DNA of 64,000 nucleotides from contig OY762937.1 of assembly GCA_963667005.1 (NCBI GenBank), forward strand, positions 2,108,001-2,172,000, written 5' to 3'. Within the stretch, counting starts at the first letter, position 1; each line of letters starts with the position of its first letter. The notes under the pieces were generated by a model. The model ran no database searches. It saw nothing but the letters and a program-made list of their open reading frames with translations, and was not told the origin of the DNA. The translations under genes and the position numbers were made by a program. The DNA is from G963662605 sp963667005 (GTDB lineage: Bacteria; Bacteroidota; Ignavibacteria; Ignavibacteriales; Ignavibacteriaceae). Positions 26,360 through 34,831 of this stretch are shown one piece after another.

Positions 26360-26722
26360 ATGAACATAGACGAAACAATACTTGGTAAAAAAAGCGGCTT
26401 GTGGTATGGCAACAGACTCGTTGTTCCGTTTCAATGCCATTTCTTCAAAGTTATTGTTGATGATGATATCATAACTGATTTTTCATCACACTCAAAAGAT
26501 ATTGAGATTGCCGAAGAAGGTGATTTCACTAATATATATTTTAAACAGTATCCGGAATTGAATAAAGCGGTTTCAAAATATGAAGCCATTAAGATAATCG
26601 CCGTAAATAAAGGTGATGATGTGTTCAATTTCGAGAATCATAAAAAGATTTCACTGTATCTACAGGAAAAACATAAAGTCCTTATTGAGGCCAATGAGGA
26701 TGATATTTTATTTATTGAATAA
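26360..26722 (+). CDS. Unknown small acidic protein within the nuo cluster
   Basis: 120 residues, no signal peptide and no membrane helix. It is rich in Asp, Glu and Lys, with beta-strand-like stretches ('FQCHFFKVIVDDDIITDF', 'KHKVLIEANEDDILFIE'). I do not recognise a family. The reading frame is well placed (13 bp after the antiporter-like gene, 9 bp before nuoN) and so probably real and co-expressed with the membrane arm. It could be an accessory or assembly factor, or a regulator of the antiporter; neither is shown. Confidence 0.75.
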   Translation: MNIDETILGKKSGLWYGNRLVVPFQCHFFKVIVDDDIITDFSSHSKDIEIAEEGDFTNIYFKQYPELNKAVSKYEAIKIIAVNKGDDVFNFENHKKISLYLQEKHKVLIEANEDDILFIE

Positions 26723-26731
26723 ATTTGTTAT

Positions 26732-28153
26732 ATGAATAGCTACGATATATACAAAATTTTGCCGCTCCTGATAATTGCCGGAGCCATTTTAGTAACGCTT
26801 ACCGTTGAGATGTACTCTTCAAAAAGCAGATACATTATTCCATGGATTTCAATTGTCGTCTGTTTTGGTACTGCCTTCTATTCCTTGTTTACGTCAAATG
26901 AGGAAGGCTTGTATTTCAGCGGCATGCTTGCAGCAGGTAAGCTGGTCAATGTATTTTATTTCATTTTCAACCTGGGTGCAGCATTGGTCATGCTTATCTC
27001 GTTTGATTACATGAGAAAAATAGAGACTGAGTTTGGCGAATATTACATTTTGGTTTTATCCGCGGTTCTTGGCATGATGCTTATTGCCGGGGCACGTGAT
27101 CTGGTAATGATATTCATCGGCCTTGAGCTGATGTCCTTGTGTTTTTATATTTTGACCGGATTCCGCCGCAGGAACATTAAATCGAATGAATCTGCATTGA
27201 AATATTTTTTGCTGGGTTCGTTCGCAACCGGATTTATTGTATATGGCATGGGATTGATTTATGGTGCCGTACATTCTCTTTCGCTGGATGCGATCATCGT
27301 GAATCTTTCATCGGTCATCCATAGCCCGATATTCTTAGTAGGTATGCTGTTATTTGTCATCGGTTTTACTTTTAAGATTGCAGCATTCCCATTTCACATG
27401 TGGGTACCGGATGTATATCAGGGTGCACCGACAGGTGTTACTGCTCTTATGTCCACGGTTGGAAAAACGGCTGCCTTCAGTGCATTATTGCTGCTCTTTA
27501 TCCCCATTGCAGTTCAGGGCGGACAAAAACTATTTACGCCGTTTTTGGCAACACTTTCCGTTTTATCCATGCTTTACGGTAGTATTGTAGCCTTAGCACA
27601 AAAAGATATTAAGCGCATGCTTGCTTACTCATCTATTGCTCATGCCGGATATATGCTGATCGGTTTAGCTGCAGGAAACAGCATGGGTGCTGCAGGAGTT
27701 GTATTTTACATTGGTGTATATGTTTTCATGAACATTGGGGCCTTCGGTATTGTATCCATTCTTGAAACAAAGAACGAAAAATTTCTTGCGATTGATGAGT
27801 ATCAGGGCTTAGGTTTCCAACAGCCGCTGCTTGCCGCATTAATGGCGTTATTTATGTTTTCGTTAGCAGGAATTCCACCATTCGGAGGATTCTTCGGTAA
27901 GTATTATGTTTTTGTTGCCGCAATTGAAGCGGGATACACATGGCTTGCTTTGCTCGGAATACTTGCAAGTGTGATAAGTGTTTATTTTTATTTACGTGTT
28001 ATTGTTGTCATGTACTTTAAGAAGAGCAATGAGGAAATTCTTGCGTCCAAAGGCGCAATGGCAATTCTGGGCATTCTTACCGCCGCGATATTGGTTGTGG
28101 TTGTTGGAATAGCGCCTGGGGCAATCGTCAATCTTCTGACAGCCTTTATATAA
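26732..28153 (+). CDS. nuoN: NADH-quinone oxidoreductase subunit N
   Basis: 473 residues, third Mrp-type subunit. Motifs: 'VMIFIGLELMSLCFYILTGF' (TM5 Glu), 'AFPFHMWVPDVYQGAPTGVT' with 'STVGKTAAFSALL', and 'KRMLAYSSIAHAGYMLIGLA'. Completes the set J-K-L-M-N. The peripheral and Q-module genes (nuoA-I) are not in the window and must lie elsewhere. Confidence 0.96.
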   Translation: MNSYDIYKILPLLIIAGAILVTLTVEMYSSKSRYIIPWISIVVCFGTAFYSLFTSNEEGLYFSGMLAAGKLVNVFYFIFNLGAALVMLISFDYMRKIETEFGEYYILVLSAVLGMMLIAGARDLVMIFIGLELMSLCFYILTGFRRRNIKSNESALKYFLLGSFATGFIVYGMGLIYGAVHSLSLDAIIVNLSSVIHSPIFLVGMLLFVIGFTFKIAAFPFHMWVPDVYQGAPTGVTALMSTVGKTAAFSALLLLFIPIAVQGGQKLFTPFLATLSVLSMLYGSIVALAQKDIKRMLAYSSIAHAGYMLIGLAAGNSMGAAGVVFYIGVYVFMNIGAFGIVSILETKNEKFLAIDEYQGLGFQQPLLAALMALFMFSLAGIPPFGGFFGKYYVFVAAIEAGYTWLALLGILASVISVYFYLRVIVVMYFKKSNEEILASKGAMAILGILTAAILVVVVGIAPGAIVNLLTAFI

Positions 28154-28191
28154 GTGCGGTACTTTAATTCTCAACTAATTCTGAGAGCGTT

Positions 28192-29757
28192 ATGATACCT
28201 CTATTTTCACCAGAAAAAGTTCGTGGAATGGACGATTATGCAATTAATCGCTTGGGAATACCGGGACTGGTATTGATGGAGAACGCTTCCATCAACATCG
28301 CAAACGAAATTGTAAAAAGATATCCGCTGCCCAAATTTCAGAAAATAGGGATTGTGTGTGGAAAAGGCAATAACGGGGGAGATGGTTTTGCTGTCGCCAG
28401 ACAGCTGCATCTCAAGCATTATGATGTTTCGGTTTTTCACCTCTACCAGAAAAAAGACTTCTCACCTGACGCAAAAACCAATTTCGAAGCTCTTGAAAAC
28501 ATCAGCAAAACTGAAAAAGGCTTGAAAATTTTTTACTGCCCGACTATTAAAGAAGTGAAAAAGATTGAATCTTCTGATGTTATAGTGGATGCAATCCTCG
28601 GCAGCGGATCGCAGGGCAGTCTGTCTCCAAGCTTATCAAATTTAGTAGAATATCTGAATGATATAAAAGTCAACAGAGTCGCCATTGACATTCCTACCGG
28701 ATTAAATTCTTCGACCGGATATGGCCAAACTGTTTTTAATGCTGACTTCACCATAACTCTTGGTGGATTAAAACCCGGTTTGTTTTTTTCTGAAGGATAC
28801 CGCTATGCAGGTGAGGTAGCCGGAGCAGGGATAGGCATTTCAGACACTTATATTGAATCTCTTGATACTGATGTGTATCTGATAGAACCTGAAGACGTTT
28901 TGGTTGCACTGCCTGTAAAAACTAAAACACAGAATAAATATTCGGCCGGCAAAGTGCTTTCAATTGCGGGTTCCTTTGAGTATCCCGGTGCAGGATTATT
29001 GGCCTCGCTATCACCGTTTTACGTTGGCGCAGGTTCATCAATTCTCGCTTTCCCCCAGTCGTTGTACGCGGTCGCTCACACAGAAGGCGAATATCAACTG
29101 ATTGTAAAAAAGTATGATGACAAAGTGACGGGTATTTTATCCGAAGCGAACATCAATGAATTACAAAAACGCATTAAGTGGGCTGATGTTCTTATCCTTG
29201 GGCCCGGACTCGGGACTAATGGGGAAACCATATCTGCTGTAAAGCAGTGCATTAAGAAATTCCCTGAAGTCTTAAAAGTGATTGACGCTGATGCGGTAAA
29301 TGCACTGGCAGGCAGCGACTTGAAAAAATTTGATTTAACGAATGCAGTGCTAACTCCACACATCGGCGAATTTGCCCGGTTAACCGGAATCCCGGTTGAA
29401 GGAATACGGAATGACATGATGACGGTATTGAAAGAATTCTGCCGGAAGCATCAATGTTATGTCGTACTCAAGGATTTCAGAACATTAATTGGTAACCCGG
29501 AGGGTGAAATATTCATTAACACAACTGGTAACGAAGGACTTGCAAAATTCGGCAGCGGAGATGTACTATCCGGAGTTATCGGGGGCTTGTTGGCGCAGAC
29601 ACACGATTTGGAACAAGCCGCGGTAGCGGGTGTATACTTGCATGGGTTGACTGCTGATATACTTCGTGCCGGCAAAACCGAGTATGGTTTTACTGCCATG
29701 CAGTTGATGCACGAAATTCCATCAACAATTAAATTTTTAAGGGACTCCATTGTTTAA
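28192..29757 (+). CDS. nnr: Bifunctional NAD(P)HX epimerase / ADP-dependent dehydratase
   Basis: 521 residues with two domains. The N-terminal YjeF_N epimerase (about 1-215) shows 'GLVLMENASINIANE' and 'GIVCGKGNNGGDGFAVARQL'. The C-terminal ribokinase-like dehydratase (about 225-515) shows 'LILGPGLGTNGET', 'VIDADAVNALAG', 'LTPHIGEFARLTG' and 'AKFGSGDVLSGVIGGLLA'. It repairs hydrated NADH and NADPH, a fitting neighbour for complex I. It overlaps the VanZ-family gene by 8 bases. Confidence 0.95.
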   Translation: MIPLFSPEKVRGMDDYAINRLGIPGLVLMENASINIANEIVKRYPLPKFQKIGIVCGKGNNGGDGFAVARQLHLKHYDVSVFHLYQKKDFSPDAKTNFEALENISKTEKGLKIFYCPTIKEVKKIESSDVIVDAILGSGSQGSLSPSLSNLVEYLNDIKVNRVAIDIPTGLNSSTGYGQTVFNADFTITLGGLKPGLFFSEGYRYAGEVAGAGIGISDTYIESLDTDVYLIEPEDVLVALPVKTKTQNKYSAGKVLSIAGSFEYPGAGLLASLSPFYVGAGSSILAFPQSLYAVAHTEGEYQLIVKKYDDKVTGILSEANINELQKRIKWADVLILGPGLGTNGETISAVKQCIKKFPEVLKVIDADAVNALAGSDLKKFDLTNAVLTPHIGEFARLTGIPVEGIRNDMMTVLKEFCRKHQCYVVLKDFRTLIGNPEGEIFINTTGNEGLAKFGSGDVLSGVIGGLLAQTHDLEQAAVAGVYLHGLTADILRAGKTEYGFTAMQLMHEIPSTIKFLRDSIV

Positions 29758-30160
29758 ATACTTAGAACGTCACAAAGAATATCTTGTTTATATACCGTTG
29801 ACGATGTATTGGGTGACACTATTCATTTTTACCTCTATACCATCATCACGAGTTCCGAATGTTGGTGTTAACGATAAAACCGAACATTCCACCGCGTTCT
29901 TTATACTGGGCTGCCTTCTTAATCTAATGCTGTATTATCAGGATGCCAGTCCGTTTTTGAAGAAACATTACAATTGGGCTACCATTTTCTTTGGCTTTTT
30001 GTACGGTGCATTGGATGAATTGCACCAAAAATTTGTCCCCGGCAGAAGCTGTGATATTTTCGACTGGATATCTGATGCAAGCGGCATATTAATAGCCGTG
30101 TATGTGGTTTTTCTACTGCGAAAAATGGATCTCCGCCGAAACATGACAAAGACTCAATAA
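29750..30160 (+). CDS. VanZ family membrane protein
   Basis: 136 residues with four hydrophobic helices. VanZ hallmarks are 'NDKTEHSTAFFILGCLL' and 'YGALDELHQKFVPGRSCDIF'. The family includes the teicoplanin-resistance accessory VanZ, but most chromosomal members have no known role. Starts inside the end of nnr, so translation is probably coupled. Confidence 0.9.
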   Translation: MFKYLERHKEYLVYIPLTMYWVTLFIFTSIPSSRVPNVGVNDKTEHSTAFFILGCLLNLMLYYQDASPFLKKHYNWATIFFGFLYGALDELHQKFVPGRSCDIFDWISDASGILIAVYVVFLLRKMDLRRNMTKTQ

Positions 30161-30196
30161 CGCTTATTCTAATTCAAATAAATAATTGGAAATTCA

Positions 30197-31534
30197 ATGA
30201 AAAAATTTCTCATTTTTAGTATTATGTGCTTTTTTGCAGTCACCGGACTTGCGAAAAACGCTGATTCAAAAAAGATATTCCCTTTCCCGTATTCTAAAAT
30301 AGTATTGGATAACGGGCTTAAAGTGTTCTTCATTCCATTTGATTCTCCGGGACTCGTATCTTATTACTCAATTGTGCGCACCGGCAGTCGCGATGAGTGG
30401 GAAGAAGGGAAGTCGGGCTTTGCACACTTCTTTGAACACATGATGTTCCGTGGTACGGAGAACGTCCCGGGTAAAATGTACGACAGTATTATCACAAGCA
30501 TCGGTGCCGATGCTAACGCGTATACCAGTGATGACGAAACCGTGTATCACCTTAATCTCGCTTCAGAAGATTTTGAAAAAGTAATTCAATTAGAATCAGA
30601 CAGATTCCAGCATTTGAAATATTCCTTACAACAATTTCAGACTGAGTCCGGTGCTGTGTATGGCGAGTACAGAAAGGGAAGAACGAGCCCTTGGTCTGTT
30701 GCGTTTGAAGAGATGCACAATTTAGCTTTCGATAAACATACCTATAAACATACTACCATCGGCTTTGAAAAAGATATTAAGAACATGCCGAATATGTATG
30801 ATTACAGCGTGAGTTTTTATAATAGATATTATCGCCCCTCAAACGTAGTTGTGCTCGTAGTCGGAGATTTTAATAAGGCAAAAACCGAGTCGTGGATCCG
30901 GAAATATTATAAAGATTGGAAACCCGGTTATACTGAACCGAAAATTGAGCAGGAGCCGAAACAGCTTGCTCCAAGAAGTAAGACTGTCGAATATGAAGGA
31001 AAAACTCTGCCGCTCATTATGCTGGGCTATAAGATGGATGCCTTCAGTCCGAAAAATAAAAATTATTTATCCATGGTGCATTTTGCCGACTTGGCATTCG
31101 GTGAAACAAGTGCTTTATATAAAAAACTTGTACTGGATGAACAGAAAGTGCAGGTGCTTGAAGCCTCACCGGGTGTAAATCGCGATCCTTACATGTTTGA
31201 AGTGTACGTGATGGTCAAGGACGAAAAAGATATTGATTATGTACTCTCCGAGATCAAAAAAACGATTGATTCATTTCGTGATAAACCTGTAGAGACTGCA
31301 CAGTTAAATGAATTGAAGAAGAGGAATAAATACAGTTTCCTCATGTCATTGGATAACTCAGATGCTATTGCCGGAGTACTTGCCGGTTATATAGCACTCG
31401 CCGGTGATGTGGACGTTGTAAATGAATACTATAACGGGTTGAGTGCTATCACACCAGCGAATCTTCAAACCGCGGTGCAAAGCTATTTTATACCTTCTAA
31501 TGAGAACCTGATTATTTTGAAAGGGAAAAAATAA
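30197..31534 (+). CDS. M16 family zinc metallopeptidase (catalytic subunit)
   Basis: 445 residues with a signal peptide (about 1-19). The inverted zinc motif H77-F-F-E80-H81 ('FAHFFEHMMFRGTENV') and distal Glu157 ('SGAVYGEYRKG'), 76 residues further, form a complete M16 site. Expected in the periplasm. It overlaps the next M16 gene by one base. Such pairs form heterodimers in which only one partner holds the metal. Confidence 0.94.
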   Translation: MKKFLIFSIMCFFAVTGLAKNADSKKIFPFPYSKIVLDNGLKVFFIPFDSPGLVSYYSIVRTGSRDEWEEGKSGFAHFFEHMMFRGTENVPGKMYDSIITSIGADANAYTSDDETVYHLNLASEDFEKVIQLESDRFQHLKYSLQQFQTESGAVYGEYRKGRTSPWSVAFEEMHNLAFDKHTYKHTTIGFEKDIKNMPNMYDYSVSFYNRYYRPSNVVVLVVGDFNKAKTESWIRKYYKDWKPGYTEPKIEQEPKQLAPRSKTVEYEGKTLPLIMLGYKMDAFSPKNKNYLSMVHFADLAFGETSALYKKLVLDEQKVQVLEASPGVNRDPYMFEVYVMVKDEKDIDYVLSEIKKTIDSFRDKPVETAQLNELKKRNKYSFLMSLDNSDAIAGVLAGYIALAGDVDVVNEYYNGLSAITPANLQTAVQSYFIPSNENLIILKGKK

Positions 31535-33036
31535 TGAAAACGAGTTTTAACAAAATCGCATTGTCCCTTTTATGTCTGGTTGCGCTCACATTTGCGGGAA
31601 CGCCGGACAATGACCGGGTTGTTCAACTTCCGGTAAAATCGGACCCTACTATTTCTATTCGTATCATGTTTAACGCCGGTACGCAGTATGACCCTGTTGG
31701 TAAAGAAGGCTTGGCGTACCTGACCGCTTCAATGCTTAGTGAAGGTGCGACAACAGCCAACAGTTATGATGTAATCTTAAAAAAACTGTTCCCGCTCGCT
31801 GCTTCATTTTCCGTATCGGAAGGACGGGAAATATCTGTGTATACAGGAAGAGTGCACAAAGATAACGTAAAAGACTATTACAAACTTTTCGTTGAGCAAA
31901 TTCTGTCCCCGGCTTTTAAAGAGGAAGATTTCAACAGAATTAAGGAAGATGTTTTAAACTATCTTACAACAGCCCTAAAGTATTCGAGTGATGAAGAGTT
32001 AGGTAAAGCAACCTTGTATTCTGCAGTCTATGCCGGGACACCGTATGCGCATCCCGATCAGGGAACCATTAGCGGTATAAAATCAATTACGCTTAACGAC
32101 GTGAAAGAGTTTTATCATAAATATTATAATAGAAACAATTTTGTTTTAGGAATCGGCGGCGGGTATGATAAAGCCTTCTTGCAAAAGTTATGGGCCGACC
32201 TTGAAAAATTGCCCGAGGGAGCAAAACAACCCGCACCGGAAATCAAAGAGCAGAAGATAACTGGTCAGAACTGCGTTATCGTTGAGAAGAAAGCAGCAAG
32301 CACGGCAATCTCCATCGGGTATCCGATAGATGTTGTGCGCGGTTCGGCTGACTGGTATGCACTTGCTGTGGCAAATTCATGGCTTGGCGAACATCGTAAT
32401 TCGAGTTCACACCTCTATCAGGTTATTCGTGAAGAGCGCGGTTTGAATTATGGTGATTACAGTTATATCGAAAACTATCCGAATGGCGGACGACTTCAGC
32501 TTCCTCCGGTAAATGTACCGAGAAGAAAGCATATGTTTGAAATATGGATTCGTCCGGTACCGAATGAAAATGCTCATTTTGCTTTACGGGCAGCCGTTCG
32601 TGAGTTGAAAAAACTTGCTGACAATGGCATGACAAAAGAAGATTTTGAGTTAACCAGAGGCTTTTTGAGCAAGTACATTCTGCACTATGCTCCTACTACC
32701 TCAAAAAGGTTAGGATACGCTTTAGACGATAAATTTTATGGTCTTGAAACCGGGCATCTCCAGCTTTACAAAAAAGCGTTGAAAAACGTTACACTTGATG
32801 CTGTGAACCGGGCTATTAAAAAGTATCTTCAGGTTGATAATATGATGATCGCTGTCATTACACAGAATGCAGCAGAGCTAAAAAATAATCTTGTTCAGAA
32901 TACTTCATCACCAATTACATATGCTACGCCTAAAGATGAAACCATTTTGAATGAAGATAAATTAATTTCTGCATTTCCTCTTGCAATTAAAAATGATAAT
33001 GTGAAAATCATTAGTTTAGAAGAATTGTTTAGATAA
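31534..33036 (+). CDS. M16 family peptidase, non-catalytic partner
   Basis: 500 residues with a signal peptide (about 1-21, 'LALTFAG' style cleavage region). M16 fold is evident ('SIRIMFNAGTQYDPVGKEG', 'VIREERGLNYGDYSYIENYP'), but the HxxEH motif is replaced: 'GLAYLTASMLSEGATT'. It is therefore the inactive partner of the preceding protease, likely contributing the substrate-binding R/Y motif ('ERGLNYG', and Tyr further on). Same operon. Confidence 0.93.
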   Translation: MKTSFNKIALSLLCLVALTFAGTPDNDRVVQLPVKSDPTISIRIMFNAGTQYDPVGKEGLAYLTASMLSEGATTANSYDVILKKLFPLAASFSVSEGREISVYTGRVHKDNVKDYYKLFVEQILSPAFKEEDFNRIKEDVLNYLTTALKYSSDEELGKATLYSAVYAGTPYAHPDQGTISGIKSITLNDVKEFYHKYYNRNNFVLGIGGGYDKAFLQKLWADLEKLPEGAKQPAPEIKEQKITGQNCVIVEKKAASTAISIGYPIDVVRGSADWYALAVANSWLGEHRNSSSHLYQVIREERGLNYGDYSYIENYPNGGRLQLPPVNVPRRKHMFEIWIRPVPNENAHFALRAAVRELKKLADNGMTKEDFELTRGFLSKYILHYAPTTSKRLGYALDDKFYGLETGHLQLYKKALKNVTLDAVNRAIKKYLQVDNMMIAVITQNAAELKNNLVQNTSSPITYATPKDETILNEDKLISAFPLAIKNDNVKIISLEELFR

Positions 33037-33053
33037 ACATAGAAAATCAATCA

Positions 33054-34712
33054 ATGAGATATCTGAATTTAGTTTTCATCCTTATAGCAGCATTTCTTGT
33101 ACAGTCGTGTACGGCAACTTCAAAAGTGGTTGAGGATATCAATCTCCGGGTAAATCAAATCGGCTATATGCCGGGCATGGTAAAATTCGGGATGGCCTTC
33201 GCCAAAAAGGAAATTGAAGCAAAGCAATTCAAGATTGTTGACGCAAAAAGTAAGGACGAAGTATACAGGGGGAAAGTAACTGATAATCTCGGCTCGTGGG
33301 GTAAATTCGGCTATCACTACAGAATTGATTTCACGGAATTTAATCAGACCGGAAGTTATTATATTGAAATGGGTGGTAAACGTTCAAGCACTTTTAAAAT
33401 TTCGAAGGAAATCTACGCTTCAGTGGCCGATTCCCTTATTGAGTTTTTGCAAGTGCAGCGGTGCGGCCCGACCAATCCGCGTTCGCATAAGATATGCCAT
33501 ATTTACGACTCGCCAATTGTCGCAGGCGATAGTACGGTAAAAGGAATTGATGTAACGGGCGGGTGGCACGATGCAGGGGATTATCTCAAATTCCTCAATA
33601 CGTCATGCTATACAACCTATATGCTTCTTTTATCATATGAGCTGAACACATCTAAAGCCGGTTTCGATGACAATAAAAACAACACTCCCGATGTGTTGGA
33701 AGAAGCCCGCGTCGGCATTGATTGGCTTCTGCGGTGTAATTATGCAAATACCTCACTGATCAATCAGGTTCAGGACTTGCGGGATCATGAGTTCGGATGG
33801 CGGTTGCCCGAGAATGACACGTTGAAATATGACCGGCCTGCATACAAGGGGATAGGGAAGAATCTGGTAGGAATGTATTCGGCAACTCTGGCACTGGCGT
33901 CACGCATATGGCGTGTCCGCTTTCATGATGACGCATTTGCAAACAAACTTTTAGCGACTGCACAAAAATTCTATGCCATTCGCTATTCCGTGCCTGACCT
34001 CGATCAGACGAATTCCGGAATGTATATGGATAAAACTTATTACTCAAAACTGGCGCTGGGAGCAATCGAGCTGTATAATGCAACCGGGAATGCCGGATAT
34101 GTAAATGAGGCCAAAGAATTGATGAACAAAGCCGGCTCGGATTACTGGTGGAGCTGGGGTGACATCAATGCTTTAGCACATTTTCGTTTAGCACAGTATT
34201 TCCCTGAATACGGCAATTATATCCTCAATAATTTAAATGCCTTTAATAACAACAAGAACGGTAATCTTTACAATCAGGGAGCCGCATTCACGTGGGGCAC
34301 TACTCATACTATGTTAGGAATCGTTTTTCAGGCAATGTTGTGGAGTCAGTTAACGAATTCACATCAATTTGATTCCTTGATGGTTACACAGTTAGATTAC
34401 ATTTTTGGTAAAAACCCCTGGGGATTGTCGTTTATCTACCAATTCGGGACTAATTACGCCAAGCACTTTCATTCGCAGGTTGCATATTTTAATAAGGGCT
34501 ATTTGCCCGGAGCAATAGCTGCAGGTCCGGCTCCCAAGTCTGTGTTGGATAACTATAAGATAAATCGTGAAGACAAGCGTCCGAATGAGTACAATTCCGA
34601 CGATGTCCTGTATTTTGACGACCGTATGGACTATATAACAAATGAGCCGACAATTGTGACTAATGCAACTGCAATATTTGTTTTTACAAGTAAATACTTA
34701 GTAGGGGAATAA
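33054..34712 (+). CDS. Glycoside hydrolase family 9 lipoprotein (endoglucanase-like)
   Basis: 552 residues. Signal peptide with lipobox 'FLVQSC' (Cys19). An N-terminal Ig-like CelD_N domain (about 30-115: 'LRVNQIGYMPGM') precedes the GH9 catalytic domain. Catalytic Asp173 and Asp176 lie in 'GGWHDAGDYLKF', and the proton-donor Glu is likely Glu531 in 'YITNEPTIVTNATAIF'. The region 'GKNPWGLSFIYQFG' is also typical of GH9. Known activity: inverting hydrolysis of beta-1,4-glucans. It closes the run that began at asnS and lies 120 bp before the exopolysaccharide locus. Confidence 0.93.
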   Translation: MRYLNLVFILIAAFLVQSCTATSKVVEDINLRVNQIGYMPGMVKFGMAFAKKEIEAKQFKIVDAKSKDEVYRGKVTDNLGSWGKFGYHYRIDFTEFNQTGSYYIEMGGKRSSTFKISKEIYASVADSLIEFLQVQRCGPTNPRSHKICHIYDSPIVAGDSTVKGIDVTGGWHDAGDYLKFLNTSCYTTYMLLLSYELNTSKAGFDDNKNNTPDVLEEARVGIDWLLRCNYANTSLINQVQDLRDHEFGWRLPENDTLKYDRPAYKGIGKNLVGMYSATLALASRIWRVRFHDDAFANKLLATAQKFYAIRYSVPDLDQTNSGMYMDKTYYSKLALGAIELYNATGNAGYVNEAKELMNKAGSDYWWSWGDINALAHFRLAQYFPEYGNYILNNLNAFNNNKNGNLYNQGAAFTWGTTHTMLGIVFQAMLWSQLTNSHQFDSLMVTQLDYIFGKNPWGLSFIYQFGTNYAKHFHSQVAYFNKGYLPGAIAAGPAPKSVLDNYKINREDKRPNEYNSDDVLYFDDRMDYITNEPTIVTNATAIFVFTSKYLVGE

Positions 34713-34806
34713 ATTCCATTATGATACAGATCACATTCATCTGTCTCACAATGATACTGTTGGTGCATTGAGATGCGTGTTTTTAAGTGATTTTAAGGGT
34801 TTTTGG

Positions 34807-34824
34807 TTGGCATAATAATTGAAA
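34807..34824 (+). promoter_or_regulatory. Sigma-54-like -24/-12 element (imperfect)
   Basis: 'TTGGCATAATAATTGAA': GG at 34809-34810, then exactly 10 bases, then GA instead of GC. The same TGGCATAAT core occurs before the GT2 gene at 40663. It overlaps the start region of the ATPase gene (ATG 34832; in-frame alternative ATG codons downstream), which weakens it. Confidence 0.4.
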
Positions 34825-34831
34825 ACTCTTA

